In this document: positions 11,617 to 24,862 of the stretch, in pieces
How positions within the stretch are numbered: position 1 is the first letter of the stretch
Layout: each line of letters starts with the position of its first letter
Assembly: GCA_033063855.1 (NCBI GenBank)
Contig: CP093830.1
Span: 5,580,854-5,644,853 of the forward strand
Source of the DNA: Smittia aterrima
Lineage: Eukaryota; Arthropoda; Insecta; Diptera; Chironomidae
Length of the DNA: 64,000 nt
Direction of reading: 5' to 3'
Position numbers and translations under genes: made by a program
The notes under the pieces: generated by a model
What the model was told of the DNA's origin: nothing
What the model saw: the letters and a program-made list of their open reading frames with translations, nothing else
Databases searched by the model: none

Positions 11617-13521
11617 TGCCAAATGTGAGTTTCCACGTCTACGCTCCGAGCTTTTTTGCTCGGTTCTTTGAGTCACATGCGGTGATGTTGCAGGGAAACG
11701 CTGGTTTGAAGCCAAAAGAAAGAGAAATCACCAGCAGGCCGTGGCAATGGCCGATCAACTATAAGGTGAGAACCTTTAGAATTCATCTGTGATCCTTTTA
11801 AGAGTCGAGAAAGTTCAATTGTTTCACTGAAACACAAGAGAACTAAAGACTTCCATTAAAAGCTTTTGTGAAAAAAAAAGAAAAACAAGAAAATGTTTTC
11901 TCATCGTTGAAAACGATGTCAACAAGTTTTTCGCATGAAAACTCTTTTCTTTCTCGCAGAACTTTCATTTAATGATGGGAAATGCACCGCGACTTGTTTT
12001 ACCATAAACTTCATGAATGAATCCTTTCTCTGTCTTTTATGTTCGCATCAGTTTTATGAGTTTTTATTACTGAAATCTCTGCCTTGCTTTTATCATTCTC
12101 TCATGCCATTCTTCTCGTTCAGGGCCAATTCTTCTCGGGAGGCAACTTTCGCATCTACTTGCTCGGCAATCCAATTGTTTGGTGGAGCAATCTGCTTTTC
12201 CTGGCGATATTTTTACTGACGTACTTGATAGCGGCCATAAAGCAGCAACGTGGTTACGATGTTGACGAGAGTGACGAGGCCAAAAGTAAGTAGAGACATA
12301 ATCGCGTCGAGGACAAAGGTGGATTTTATGAGTTGCGTTCGGATAAAATTTCCCAAAGGAAACAAAGTCATTTCGATCAAAGACGCGACGACCATAAAGA
12401 GAGAGAGCACGTGTAACATCCTCGAACTATTAACTTCGACGACGAAATGTCCTTCAACGTCTTCTTGTCGTATTCATCATGTGTTCAATCATTAGACATG
12501 TTAAATGTTTCCGACGATTGAGCGGTCAAGTCACGTCTCATGACTCTGATGATGGACTCGAATAATTTTCTTTTATTTCTCTCTAGCGACGAAATGGAAA
12601 TCCATGAATGCAGGCGTTTGGTTGTTTGCTGGCTGGGTTCTTCATTATTTGCCTTTCTGGGCCATGGGACGAGTTCTCTACTTTCATCATTACTTCCCTG
12701 CAGTTATTTTCAATTCAATGCTAACAGGTAACGAAATGTTTTATTTGCACTCGGATCGCGGATGCAAAATATTTCAGTTTTCGAGGAAAAATGTTTTATT
12801 TCGCTTCAGTCTAAATAACTAAATCAACAATCGTTTCGCTGCAGCACTTGTTTCAGTAAAATATTTGAATTGAAACTATTTACACCGCAAACAAATTCCA
12901 ATTTGAGATGAAAGCAATGACGAGAGGTTTTCCATTCACGATTCGTTTCCGCATCCATTTCAAAAGTTTATTTCATCAAATGAAACTTTTCACTAAACAA
13001 GTGAAACGAAACTGTTTTTACCCCAAAGTATTCACTTACTTGAGATTGCTGTCGAGTGCGAAAACTTCCAACTCTTTCTTCATTAAGAAACATATCTTGA
13101 ATTGTTTGTTGAAGCAGATTTCAGTTTTAGTGCAGAAACTTGTCGCTAACGTCTCACAATTATGAAAAAAATTATCCAGACTTTCCGTTGCAATTGAAAT
13201 GAGTTTTGTTAATTCAACAAACAATCTTTCATTTGCAGCAGATTGAGGCAAATTCATTGAAACGAATTGGAATGGAAACTCACGAAACAAAGTCCTATTC
13301 AGAGTCGTAATCAAATTCAAATCATTTCAGGCGTAATGTTTAACCACCTCACCGGAAGAATGCCGAATTGGCTTAAACAAACAGCCATCGGATCAGTTGT
13401 TGGTGTTCTCGCCTACAGCTTCAAACTGTTTGAGCCATTGGCTTACGGATTTGCAGATGCCTCTACGGAGAAAAACTCGACAATGTTTGGACTTCGTTGG
13501 TTGGAGACGTGGGAGTTTTGA
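11617..13521 (+). pseudogene. 5'-truncated copy of POMT2 (exons 7-10)
   Basis: This copy has exons 11,617-11,765, 12,123-12,285, 12,587-12,727 and 13,331-13,521. They correspond exactly to exons 7-10 of the complete POMT2 gene on the right, with the same splice sites and stop. Exons 1-6, which carry the catalytic DE motif, the conserved N-terminal half and the MIR domain, are absent: the upstream sequence switches at 11,376 to unrelated DNA beside the SAYSD1-like gene. The reading frames of the four exons are still open. At least two amino-acid differences from the complete gene are visible (Ala versus Val in the VWLF-GW stretch, and Val versus Leu in SV-GVLAYS). It would encode only the C-terminal membrane portion and should be inactive. 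An AATAAA is present at 13,770-13,775. It could be a relic of an inversion breakpoint or an assembly duplicate. Confidence 0.85.
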
Positions 13522-14038
13522 GCGGTGATTAAAAGCGATGATTTATTGAACAATGCAGAGGAATCTCGACGGGGAAAAAGCTTTTCATGAAATATTGTCG
13601 CGTCGATTTCAATGAATTTGGTTCAGGAATTAAATAGTGCAACTCAAAATTATTAACTGAATACGAATCGAGTTGATGATCACTTTATTGATGCAAACAT
13701 TCGTCAGCCTTTTGAGTTCAATATTTATTTTAATTTATTCATGAAGTGTTCGAGAACAGAAATTATTTAAATAAACTCTTCCGAGCAATTCAACTTTGAG
13801 TTTAATTTATTCTCTTATCACTTAAAAATCAACAGTGCAACATCAATCAACTGTCATTGCTTCATTAACAAAGCAACAAATCCATAAAAGTCAATTGTAA
13901 ACCAAAAGATTTTGAAATTCATTGATTGCGAATGACTTTGAGAATTTGGAAAATGTCAAACAATTTTTTGGTTTGTACAATCAACGATTGGCTTTCTCTC
14001 TTTGTTACATCAACTGACTTTTCCTCTAAACAATTCGA

Positions 14039-14105
14039 TTACATCGCAAACACGTCAAATCCTGGTAAATTTCGTTGAGAACGGTTCATGTAGCTAAGGT
14101 TAGCA
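14039..14105 (-). CDS. possible terminal exon of an unknown gene (left copy)
   Basis: On the minus strand a strong acceptor (CTTGTTTTCAG) opens a short frame of 21 codons ending at TAA, reading ANLSYMNRSQRNLPGF and then DVFAM. The duplicate at 36,902-36,968 differs by one synonymous change (AAT versus AAC for Asn). It would end convergently with the POMT2 copy. I do not recognise the peptide and found no upstream exons, so it may be chance. Confidence 0.22.
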
Positions 14106-17100
14106 CTGAAAACAAGGAGCAAGTGAAACGTTAAGGATCAAAGATTCAATTTCACGCCAATTTGATTTTTCTAAAATCGCTGATTCATTAATTTACTAGA
14201 GAATACGATGAAGCTTTAAAAACTCTTTTTAGATTACAAGGCTCGTGAACATGAGAAATTCTTAAAGTTCTTTTTCCTTTTGTGCGACTTGTGCATTCAT
14301 TTTTCATTCAGTCAAGGACGCTTTCCTAAGTCTTTATTACTCAAGGACAAACTGCACAGCATAATTTTCGCATTCAGCTCGACAAGAGAGCGACTCGAGT
14401 GGCAACTCAAAGTGCATCGTCTGAGAACGGACAGCGCATGCTTGTCAAATGAAAACATGTGTTCGATGTTGCTTCAGTATTCGAGAAGCGAGAGAGGATT
14501 TGCATCAGAAATCGCCAAAGTTAGAACGAGAAGATATCGTCGAATAGAGAATCTCTCGCGTCGACACAATACAATCAAAAGCTCCGCTCAGTTGTCGGAA
14601 AATTTTCCTCTTTTCAGTTTCCTCGTTCATCAAGTTTAATCATTCATTCCGAGAGGTTTAATCGACATCAACATTCTGCGAGTTTTTCTCGTCGTGCGAC
14701 ATTCGAAAGGATTTATTGGACAAGTGTAGAGACAAACAGTGGAATTAGAAGGCTGAGAAAGACATCAAGTCACACGAAAGCTTCGATAAGTGATTGTAGA
14801 GAAAGAAAAGCAAACAATTTTCGTGGAAAAATTAATTTTTTTCTCTCTCAGGTTTTCTTCGAATCCACGACAGAGAAGAAAAATTCAAAAGTCGAAGAAT
14901 CTCTCAAGTAAAAAGTTGTTTGGATAATAAATTAGAAAACGACTTGAGCTTGTCGTGAAGTGTGAAGCTTTGTCGTCACAAAAGTGTAAGAAGCTCAACT
15001 GCTAATAAAATGATTTTATCGACTTCCGAGCCGAGATAAAGGTCGCAAGATAAAGCGACTTTTTGAGAAGTGAAAAGTTTAAATCGAAGTAGAGAAAAGA
15101 ATTCGAAAGATTCCGTCCCGAGCAGAAGGAAACAATAATGAAAAGAAGGATAATGTGAAAGTGAGTTCTCGGATCCAATTCTGACAAAGGTCAGGTTTCA
15201 AAAGCAAAGAGCGAACAGATAAAGGCGAAAGTCTTCTAATTATGTTGCTCGAGTCAAGTGAACGGCTGAGATTGGATAGGGACTCTCATAATTCTGGTAA
15301 ATAAATGATTTGTGAGTCACTTCAATTGCATGTTGAGTCGAGTTCTACACGGAAAGCTCTTTCTATCGATTTTCGTTATCGCTTTTTTGTTTATTTTTCT
15401 CCATTGTTGAAAATATCATTTCTCGACTTTGCTGCTGCATGAAAAATGTTTCGGTTTTGTTAGCTGAATGTTTTATGAAGTTTTGAACTTTTGGCATATT
15501 TACCCGAGCTCATTGAGTCGCGAATCGTGCGATGTGCGATGCTTCACCGAAACTTGTAAATCAAAAGTCGAATATTGCGATGAGTGGAAGCTCTCGAAAT
15601 TCGCAGATGCAATCAAATTGTTTTAATGGAAATTTGGAAAGGAATCTCAAACAAATCCTGAATGAGATTTTCATCCTGAAAGCCATTTGCCGATGGAAAC
15701 TCATTAAAAATCGAAGAGATTCAATTCGACGAGCTTTCAACGGAATTAAGTTTGAAAGGAATCCATTCGCTTATAAATTTTATAGTTCAAGAGCAGCGAT
15801 TGATTTTTATGATTGGAAGTAAGCCTCGACTGAAAGGCATTACGAAGTCATCTGAGCTGTAACGTGAACGTAATTTATGACTGTCGTGTTGCTGAAACGA
15901 TAAGCTCAAAATTCATTCGCTTCATTCGACCAAATTATTGTGAAAATAAGGAAAAATCAATATACATTCACAGCTCGCTTTGTTTGTTTGGAAGCATAGC
16001 CCGAAACATAGAAAGATTCGACAAAGCAACGGCAAAAAAAAAACTCAAAGCTTCATCTTGCTATCGTTTAATCTTTCCTCATTCAGTTTCCCTATGAAAA
16101 GAAAGTTATAAAATTTTCACTGCAAACATCCAAATGAAAAAATAACACGAGATTTCAAAAATTCACCAACTTTTTATTAAAACATTTTTTATTCCAATCT
16201 CATGCCGAGTTTTCGCAACGAACGAAGAATAAATAATGATGTTTCGTGAGTTTGCCATGGCATATTCCCATGAGCTTCGCCATCGAATGGAAATGTGTAA
16301 CGAAGGCTTTACAAGCGAAGGATGAAATTCAATTGAATTTATAAACCTGTGATTTGAGAAGGAGCAGAAAAAAAAGTCTTCGAAAATGCTTATTGCGGGA
16401 TGGGGAAAAAGTTTAACGAAAGGGTTTGCTAACTTATGATTAAAGTTGAGAGTAACTTGAAGACTCAACAATTCTGTCGTCGTCTCCAACCTACGCTCCT
16501 TCGTCATCCCATTGAGAGTCGACTTTCAATAATGTGTGCTTTAGAAATGAGATTTCTCGACGTCGTAACCATTTCGAAAGCTTCAGATTACAAAAAAAAG
16601 TTCTTTGTGATTTTGATATGTTTTATAATTTTCCAATCATTTTAATGAAAAAAGCTTCATCCAATTTCCTTGATTAAAAATCTTCGAAAGAAAGAGAACG
16701 GTGGGGAGGTGGAAAGCTTGGCACAAGAACTATCTTTCAAGAGCTGTTACAGCATGTTACAAACGACTCTTGAAGTGTGAAAAAGTGGCAAATTGTGAGC
16801 GTGATTTATTGCTTTTACTCTCGATATCTGCTGTTGTTGTTTCTCCTTTCGCTGAACAACAAATTATTTTTGTTTTTCTTTTATGTTTTCCAGCTGAGTC
16901 ATTCATTTCCATCGATAGCGTTAGTTGAGCTTTGAATCTTTTGTTTTCGTATCTTCGAATTGATTTCTACTTTTAGTTTCAATGGCGATGTTCTGATTGA
17001 TGTTTTCAAGTGATTACAATCAGCAGATAGCGTCGAGTTGATTTGGGCCAACACTTTCTGTTTTCATCTTTTTATTCCGGGAAAACTTTGAAAGTTTCTC

Positions 17101-17623
17101 TCGACACGTTCAAGCGATCAATTTAATAGAGAACGTTCAATTCTGTGAATCAAATTTGATAAGATAACGCTGACGACCTTTAAGTGTAATTCTCTCAAAC
17201 AATTTCCGCTCTCAAGAGCATGAGCTCAGTCGTTATTGCTCGTTGGTTGTGATAAGGTGTACTCATCTCGATATCTCTGAAGTGTTTTGTAAAAGTTTAG
17301 CTCTAAAAATATTAAATTTAATTAAATGAATTGAGTTAACTTTCTTCGTTGCCAGAGCTCCTTCTTTCTTGATTAAAAATCTGTTTTAAAATTCTGCTTC
17401 GCCGTCCGATGGCAAACATTTGCTTGAGTAATTGATTGTGCGGCATTTCTCGTCGTGAATAATAATGAGACAAAACTGATTTATGTTGAGAGAATCGAGT
17501 TTAGTGAACAACAAAATGTTTCCGTTGAGATAAACTGAAATGTTAGTCACATAACTGGCGTTTATCATTTGAAATGACTTGATTCGCTTGATTATAAATT
17601 TGTTCTCAAAAGCATTTGATAAG

Positions 17624-17649
17624 AAGAGAGAGAGTAAGAGAGAGAGAGA
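17624..17649. repeat. GA simple repeat
   Basis: A short run of AG dinucleotides interrupted by AAG or TAAG. It is microsatellite-like, with GAGA-factor-type sites possible. Confidence 0.6.
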
Positions 17650-18111
17650 AATGTATCATCAAGAAAATTATGTCAAGCTTATGTGGATCATCAAGATTTT
17701 ATTTTTCTTTCACATTCGTCTTTTGTGTATGATGAAGCTTTTGTTGCCCACCTCATTCTCTCATCGTCGTCGCCCACTCAAATACAAAGAGATCTCAATC
17801 CGATAATATTTTATACAACGTATCGCATTATCTCGTTGCAGGTTCTTAAAGTTTACTTGAACAAGGATCTTGACGGAGTGAAACGAAAGAAGGAGGAAAA
17901 TAATCCGGGAACGAGAAGAAATGCTTTTCTTTTGATGTATCTTCATCACAAAGGAGTCGAGAGAATGCTATCGTTCTTAGCAATCAATTTTAAATAACGA
18001 GAAAGGTTTTTGTAGCCACGGCAAAGCGGCAACTTTCCTTCCGTACCGAAAGGCGAGAGGGCGGATTGAAACAATTTCTTCTTGGAAAAGCTACTCAAGC
18101 ATAAATAAGCG

Positions 18112-21100
18112 ATGGAAAGCATGACGGAATTATTCAGCAACTCAAAGAAAACTCTTTCATCATGTGCAGCATCTCTTTTGATATTCTCCATCCTAACGAG
18201 TCCTCATCGATGTGATAATAGCGACAGTAACCTAACGTCAGGCAGCGTAAATGTCACGAATAGCTTCATCGTCAATAGTAAAACGACAAGTAAATCAGGA
18301 ATCGATAACAACCAAGCCACATTTACGAGCGACGATATACAAAGTAGCCATCAAATTCCCTTAGTTAGACTACCATCAAATACATTATTGAAGTACACGG
18401 CTTATAAAGATGTCTCGATACAACATTTTCTCATTCCAATGGACTCGCGCTCAGCTCTGTTTAGCTTCAAAGCATACGAGGAATCCAAAAGTGCCTTAAG
18501 TGAGTATTTGTCGATGCCTCTGTCTCGTTAATAATTAATTAAGTTTTCCTGCTTCTGTGTGTTCTTCTTCTACTTCCTTTCTCCTCTGAACGATGGGGAA
18601 AAGTGAAAAGTTTTAAAACTCAATCTCGTGATGCAGAAGAATCTCATTTCACAACATGTTCAGTGGGAGGACGTGAGCGTTTGTTGTTTTTCTCATCGGA
18701 GAAGATTAAATTTTATGTTTTCCCAGTAATCTGACTACAGCAAAATTGCTTTGGAAATTTGAATAATACGAAATAATCTTCTTTCGCTAGAGCTAGTCCT
18801 ACAACTCGATTATTCAGACTTCATTCAGCACTTTACATGTTCCATAAACGGGTTCGGTCTGACAGTGATGTTGACGCCTTCTCAATTCATCTCCGATTGA
18901 CTTCATTTGAAGAGTTTCCCGGTCGTTAAGTGGGCACGAGCATAATAAGACTGCAAATAATGAAGTCAATTCGCTCTCTGAGAAAATCTTCTTTGGCAAT
19001 TCGACTAAATTGATTAAAGACGAGCTAAGCGATGAAAACATATTTTTTTGGCAAAAAAAGGAAAAAGAGAGAAAGCGAGATTATGTGAAGGAATTGAGTC
19101 AAAGAAGTTTAATGGATCGAATAACGGATACAAATCTCGATGCCGACGCCGAAAAGACGCCAATAAAAATTGATGAATGTGAAAATCCCGCTGAAAGTTC
19201 TGCGTTAACTGAATACATGTTCAAAATGCCACAAAGACTCGGATTGAAGTTAATCACATGGAAACGATTTTCTCAGCGAGATTGACTGGTCGGGTGATGA
19301 GACTTGGGTTACACTCCACTCGGGTTTTGTAATTGATCCCTTAATGTTCTTCTTCCCGTCTCTCGTATTCTCGTATCTCGAACATTGACAAGGAAAATTG
19401 CCTCAGATTTTCTCAAGTGGAAATTTGGTCGCTCTCTCACTCGAAAAAGAAGAGAAAGTCCTCACTTCACTCCGATAAGATCCGTTGAAAGTAATTTATG
19501 TCCTTCTTTCCAGCTCGAGTGTGTCAACCGCAAGATGTAACGTTACACCTGAAAGCGGGCAGCTACCCAGTGATAAGCCCTGAGAACATCACCTTTCCGA
19601 AGCACTTTCTAAGCGGCGAACAAAGGTTTGTGTCAACTTCACGGCATGTCAATTAGAGCGACGAACAATTAATCGAAAATTTCTTCTACTCACTCGAAGG
19701 TTCGATATTCACACGCTCCAATTCAAATCGGATGGGGTGACACGCCGCATGACAATCGACGGCCCACATCCTGGAAATTGGTTCGGCGTCGCGTTCATTT
19801 CGTGGACAGACCCAAACAACGAGAGGATAGAGCAGCAAGGTAATGATAGCCAAACATTCTGTTTTTAATTTTACCCGTCGCCTGAAAGCAATTCATCATG
19901 TTAATTTATTGATTTTGTTTGCGTTTCATTCGATTCCGTAATTAAAAATGTAATTAAATGTTCTTTTTCCCTCTTCATTGTTAAAACGGAGACGACGAGG
20001 GAGATAGAAAAGCAAAGAACAGGATCATTAATTACAGATTCATTAAACTCCCGAATGAGTCGAGAGATAACGCAAAGAAGCGGCTTCCTGTCGTGGCTGA
20101 GCTGAGGAAAATTTCGCTTCGGGGAGAAAATTTGATGTGAAAAAACAAAAGAAAATTAGCGTCATCAACGTTTTCAGCTTAGACGCTTAATGGCTTTTAT
20201 AAAAGAAAAGATAGAACGAAGAGTGAGAGCAACATTTTCTTCCGACGAATTGCTTCTGGAATTGGAAATGATTACCTCGAGCATAAAGACGTGAATTTAA
20301 TCGAAACAAAAGTAGGGAATTTAAATAAAAGCTTTTCGTTAGATAATTCACAAAATGTGGAGCGAAATAAATTCCATCTCGCTATCTCTCTAGAGACGGG
20401 AAGTTCTTCCGTAACTTCCGCACGTCTCTTGCTCCCTCTCGTTAAATCATAAAGCAATCATTCCACCATTCAAATTGAGGGGGAGTGAAAAGTTTTCTGC
20501 TTTTGTCATTTTATGTAATTCTGATGAGAGCGACTCTTAAACTTTCAAAAATTTTCATCAGTTAGAGACACTCAGTAATGAGTTTTTTTTTATTCACTAT
20601 GACAGCTTCACTTGTTGGACTTTTCAAGTGTCTCTCGTTTCTTTTCAATATAACACTCTTCAATGTTAAAGTTAACACTCAAAGTGTTGTCCCATCACTG
20701 ATGAATAAACTCACAAAAAATTCATTCAAAGCATTGCGCAATTCATTCAACAGACAGAAAGGATATCTCGAAGCAAAGCCAGCATCAATGATTAATGGAA
20801 GACGAGGCAATTTTGATTAAAGTTGACAAATGATTATTAAAATAATGATAAATTCATTTTCCGCTCGAGGGCGACACGAAACGAAGAAGCCATTCAATCA
20901 AAATCTTGACGGAAAATAATGAAAATTAAATTATTAGAAAATATTTTCCGCGAATTAATAAATAAATTCGTCTTCTCATTTCCAGGATTGTCGCCATCTT
21001 GCGAAACTTTACTGCTCTCCGAGATGACTGTGACGCGAGCATCATTAAAAATTCTCAATTCCGATGTTGACTTTACCGACTTTTTATACACGAACGCAAC

Positions 21101-23468
21101 CGCTGGAAGCAGCTATAAACTCTTCGTCCCACGAAACGTCGACGTTTGCACATTTCGGCTGACAATCACCAAAACCTGCGACTCATGTAATGACATTCAC
21201 TTTCTCGTACAGCCTCACTCTCTTCCGACACATAAAAATTATCTGCACAGCTCGATCATTAACGCGAGTCAGGCGGGTGATGCGGTAATTGAATTCTATC
21301 CTCACGAGAACTCATGGCATTACATTGACCTGAAATTCTTTGAGCAAACAGCGAGTGAAGTAACAGTAAAGAGCAATTCATTGAATGCATCGTCCACTTC
21401 AACGTCAAAGTCGTCGTCGACTTTCAATGACTCCTCTGCCGCAACCGTCCAACATGTACAATTCAACGTCATGATAGAATTTCAGTTTAATAACGTGAAC
21501 GAGCAAAATGGCGATGAAAGGGAAAAAATTGAAACGAGTGACCGAGTCCATTCAAGTGATTATGTCAAATACGTTCCGCTCATGCCAAAGAGTCGTAATT
21601 TCGACGATTACCCTTTGCTTCGACAAACGTATAGAGAATTCTTTATGTACGACTATGACTTGGTGCCAGATGCAAACGGGAGTGTACCGATCTCAATCAA
21701 TCTGACAGCTGGGACGCCAGCGTTGATGAAGTTCGACATCGGGGATGTTTATGACATTGGTGGCACTTTGAGCTTCGCCATTGCAATGAAGTATGACATC
21801 TCTGGTGGAATTATCGACTCCGTCCCAACGACATCGACCTCCATCAACCTCAACGGTGAGGCGGCAATCGCTGAAAAACTCATCGGCGAGGATACGAAGC
21901 GAAGCAATCAAACAGTGATTGTTTGCATGAGATTAAATGAGCCTGGCGTTCCGACATGGCCTGATAAGTGCGTGTATGGTCGTCATAGCTTTGCAGCCAA
22001 CAGCGTTATTAACAATACTGACGCTGAAAGTGGAACTGGGGTTGTTCACGTTCCATTTCCGGAATCCGGCACATGGTACATCACTCTTGGACTATTTTGT
22101 CATGGCGATAATGTCGAGGCTAACGTCGACCGCACGGCCAGAACAACAATCATTGATAGCGTCAAATCGTTTATTCGCCACAACGCACAAACATTAAAGT
22201 CATTTGAGCTGACTTGCTCGTGTGCCGTTGATCTAAATCTTAACTTCTACAGGGATTGTTTACTAGATGAAAAGTGCTTAGTGCAGATGAATGAGACCGA
22301 AACATTGAAAATAAAAGAATGTCTCATGGATGTAAAATGTACAGGGAACGAGCACACAAAATTGTCACGAGCTTTTGACATTCATCATAAAAGGGCGACG
22401 GAACAGTCTGTTAATGGAAAAACTCTCTTAGGATGTGCCGACGGAAGTTGCAACACAAGCGTTGTCTTTACGCTCTCCTCGAATCCTTGTGTTACGGGTC
22501 GTTGTGGACGAAATGGTCGTTGCTATCACTACATGTCCGGAGGATTTGTGTTCTCAACCTGTCTCTGTCTTAAATTTTATCGCGGCTGGGATTGTACAGA
22601 AGACTCGCAAGTTCCATCAAGCGTGTCGATTCTCGCTGCGTCTTTGTTGTTAACGTTAAGCAATTTATTGTTCATTCCGAGCATCTACTTTGCCTTTAGA
22701 CGTGAATACTACACTGAAGCTGTTATCTACTTCTTCGCCATGTTCTTTTCTACGTTTTATCACGCTTGTGACTCGGGCGAGGAAGAATTCAGCTTTTGTT
22801 TAGCTAAGATAAGCGTCTTACAATTTTGTGATTTCTATTGCGGACTTCTCGCAATTTGGGTGAGTTTAATCTTATTTTCTTTCTTCTTCCCCGTAGCATT
22901 CTCTTCTTACGTCCATTGCAAGAAATAAACTTTTATGTGTTTCTTTAATCATCAAGGTAACGCTCATTGCCATGGCAAATGTTCGTCCGACTTTCGTTTC
23001 CCTCCTTCACATGTTCGGAGCAATTCTGTTAGCATTTGGGACTGAGCTGAATAAACAGTCGCTGTGGGTGTTTTTGGCGCCAGCACTCACAGGCATTTGC
23101 ATTATATCGGCTAGCTGGGGCATGAAATGCCGTAAGAAGAAACAACTTTACCCATCAAAGAAGTATTTGGCGCTTTATTTGCCACTTGGAAGCGTTCTCG
23201 TTATGATTGGCTTGGTAAGTGACTCTTGAAATGTTATTGCAATCGTTTCTACACATGTTGAAGCTTTTTCCTCCTTCTCCCACTCTCTCTCTGAAACTTT
23301 CGAACTAATAAATATTTCTTTTCTTTCATCGCCATCTGTCAGGTCTGCTATGCTTTCCTCCAAACCAAGCAGAACTATCACATCGTTCATTCGATTTGGC
23401 ATATGGTCATGGCTCTTAGCATCTTGTGTTTATTGCCAAAGCGGAAAGTTTTTGAAACAAAATGCTAG
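18112..23468 (+). CDS. TMEM8/PGAP6-like membrane protein with EGF-like domain
   Basis: This is a homologue of TMEM8A/PGAP6 (post-GPI-attachment to proteins 6, a GPI-specific phospholipase A2 of the CREST membrane hydrolase superfamily) or its paralogue TMEM8B. Six exons give 965 residues: 18,112-18,499, 19,514-19,625, 19,700-19,839, 20,986-22,859, 22,957-23,214 and 23,343-23,468. A hydrophobic signal-like segment lies at about residues 15-30. Then come a long extracellular region with Asn-X-Ser/Thr sites and a Ser-rich insert, and a Cys-rich EGF-like module at about 710-750 (CVTGRCGRNGRC, ending GWDC). Seven hydrophobic helices follow. The CREST His/Asp residues are visible in STFYHACDS (about residue 805) and HSIWH (940-944). 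It is longer than the human protein because of the N-terminal half. AATAAA lies at 23,876-23,881. The first exon start is the first in-frame ATG. Enzymatic activity is inferred from the family. Confidence 0.9.
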
Positions 23469-23657
23469 CAAAAGGCCACGATCTATCTCTTGGACTCGGA
23501 CAACTCGTTTAACTCAGGCTCAACATTGGCATCTTGATCTTAAACGTGAACAAACAGCAGAACAAAGAGCTCTAGGAAAAATGATAGAAAAATGAGCAAC
23601 AACATTTTACATTGCGGAGATGAGAAACTTTTATTTTTACCATCGTCAACATCTGTT

Positions 23658-23719
23658 GTTAGACATGAATTTCTCGAGCTCAAAAAGATCTCATTAGTTA
23701 ATCTAGATTCATGTCTAAC
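23658..23719. ncRNA. hairpin with 13-base perfect stem
   Basis: GTTAGACATGAAT at 23,658-23,670 pairs perfectly with ATTCATGTCTAAC at 23,707-23,719 across 36 bases, about 190 bases past the TMEM8 stop. The size fits a pre-miRNA or a 3' UTR structural element, but the inner part pairs poorly. The same arms are kept in the overlapping copy (about 28,273-28,334) despite changes in the loop. Whether it is transcribed as an RNA of its own is unknown. Confidence 0.2.
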
Positions 23720-24862
23720 CGTGGATGTCATTTCTAATCTACATCATGAAAAACTATGAGCCTTATGTAGTTTAAAACTCTAGAAACATTCCTTTTAAAA
23801 CAACAGAACAAATAGCTTTTTAGAAGCTTCTCTCTCTTTCTCTGTTTTTATTTGCCCAGAGAAGTCATTCACGCAAATAAAAGACGAGAATCATGAAAAG
23901 GATGAAGATATTGAATGCCGCGAACTAAATGTTTGTAGAAATATAAATGCACCGTCTCTTTCACAGTTTGTGAAACTTTTTACTTGAGTAAAAAAACTTT
24001 TTACTTTTCTGTGTTCAAACTAAAAACGTAAAAGAGCACATGAAACTTCTTCTGAAGCCTCTCAACGTTTGAATGGTTTGCACTGCGAAGCTCAACAAGA
24101 AAGCTCTTGATTTTTAATTAAAAAACTGCTTCGCTGACTTTGTTCTCAAGACTATTGTGATTCTTACTTTGTTTGTGCACAACTAATTAACCAAAGAGAA
24201 TAAGAAGAAAAATGTATTTGTGTAAGGAAACGAAGTGAGAGAATAAATGGAAGTAATGAAAGGAAAGAAAGAAACTTGCCTTTTACCGCGTCATCGAGTT
24301 CTCATTTATTGAAAGCTGAGGATGAAAGCTTGATGGAGCACAAATTATTATTCAAAGCTGCTCTCCTGTGATGATTAAAAAAGGCGAAGCCTTTATGTAA
24401 TTAATTATCCTAATTGATGCCTTTTTACGCTCCATTTCTCGATATCAACGTTCGAAAGCGTGATTCTTTCAGAAAGCGACGCTGACTCACAAACTATTCG
24501 CCCAAAACTTCGAGAATATAATTCAATTTTCGATCTGTGCATTCGCAAAGCGAGCCGAGGATGAGTCGAAGCGAATGATGAAATGCAAGAGATGGAATAA
24601 CTTGATTTGAATTTGAAAAATTTTCACTCAACAAAAAAGGAAAATTTCCACCAAACATTTCCATTTTAGGTTTTTTTTTGTTATCCACGCTTCACCGCAA
24701 AATGTGAGCTTTGAGAGAGCTAGTGAGTAAATTTCAACAGCGTAGCAACGACTTTTCTCCCCTCTGCTGACACAAGACATTATCTGTATAAATTTTCATT
24801 TTTATTTCATCACATTTTCGTGAAAGCTACTTTTTTGCCATCGCCACCCGTGCAGTTGTCGG

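Larger units (their letters stand above)
11376..15820. repeat. inverted duplication block d2, left (reversed) copy
   Basis: This block is the reverse complement of 35,200-39,601, near-identical over its length. Left position plus right position is about 50,976 at the POMT2 end and about 51,007 at the other end. The left edge falls inside intron 6 of POMT2, so only exons 7-10 are included. The right edge fades at about 15,820. Outside the POMT2 exons I see no convincing gene. Two long open frames (14,280-14,639 and 15,532-15,822) are shared by both copies but have no recognisable features. Confidence 0.88.
13522..18111. other. non-coding stretch between POMT2 copy and TMEM8 gene
   Basis: Up to about 15,820 this is the tail of the inverted d2 block. 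From 15,821 to 18,111 it is single-copy DNA within the putative inverted segment. I recognise no gene apart from the doubtful 21-codon exon at 14,039-14,105. A GA-rich simple repeat lies near 17,624-17,649. The last 100 bases are relatively GC-rich and probably belong to the 5' end of the TMEM8 transcript. Confidence 0.5.

Noticed and set aside
14280..14639. 119-codon open frame, intact in both d2 copies
   Set aside because: No domain, signal peptide or splice context, and no ATG at its start. Identity between copies only reflects the recent duplication.
15532..15822. 96-codon open frame with an in-frame length difference between d2 copies
   Set aside because: The 9-base difference keeps frame, but the composition looks random and the end is not conserved. 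Not enough support for a gene.
17683..17997. Open frame with an acceptor-like site at about 17,840
   Set aside because: No donor partner and no recognisable peptide. It probably belongs to the TMEM8 upstream region.
19010..19285. Polar 91-codon open frame in TMEM8 intron 1
   Set aside because: It lacks an ATG at its start, has no recognised domain, and lies within an intron whose flanking exons splice in phase without it.
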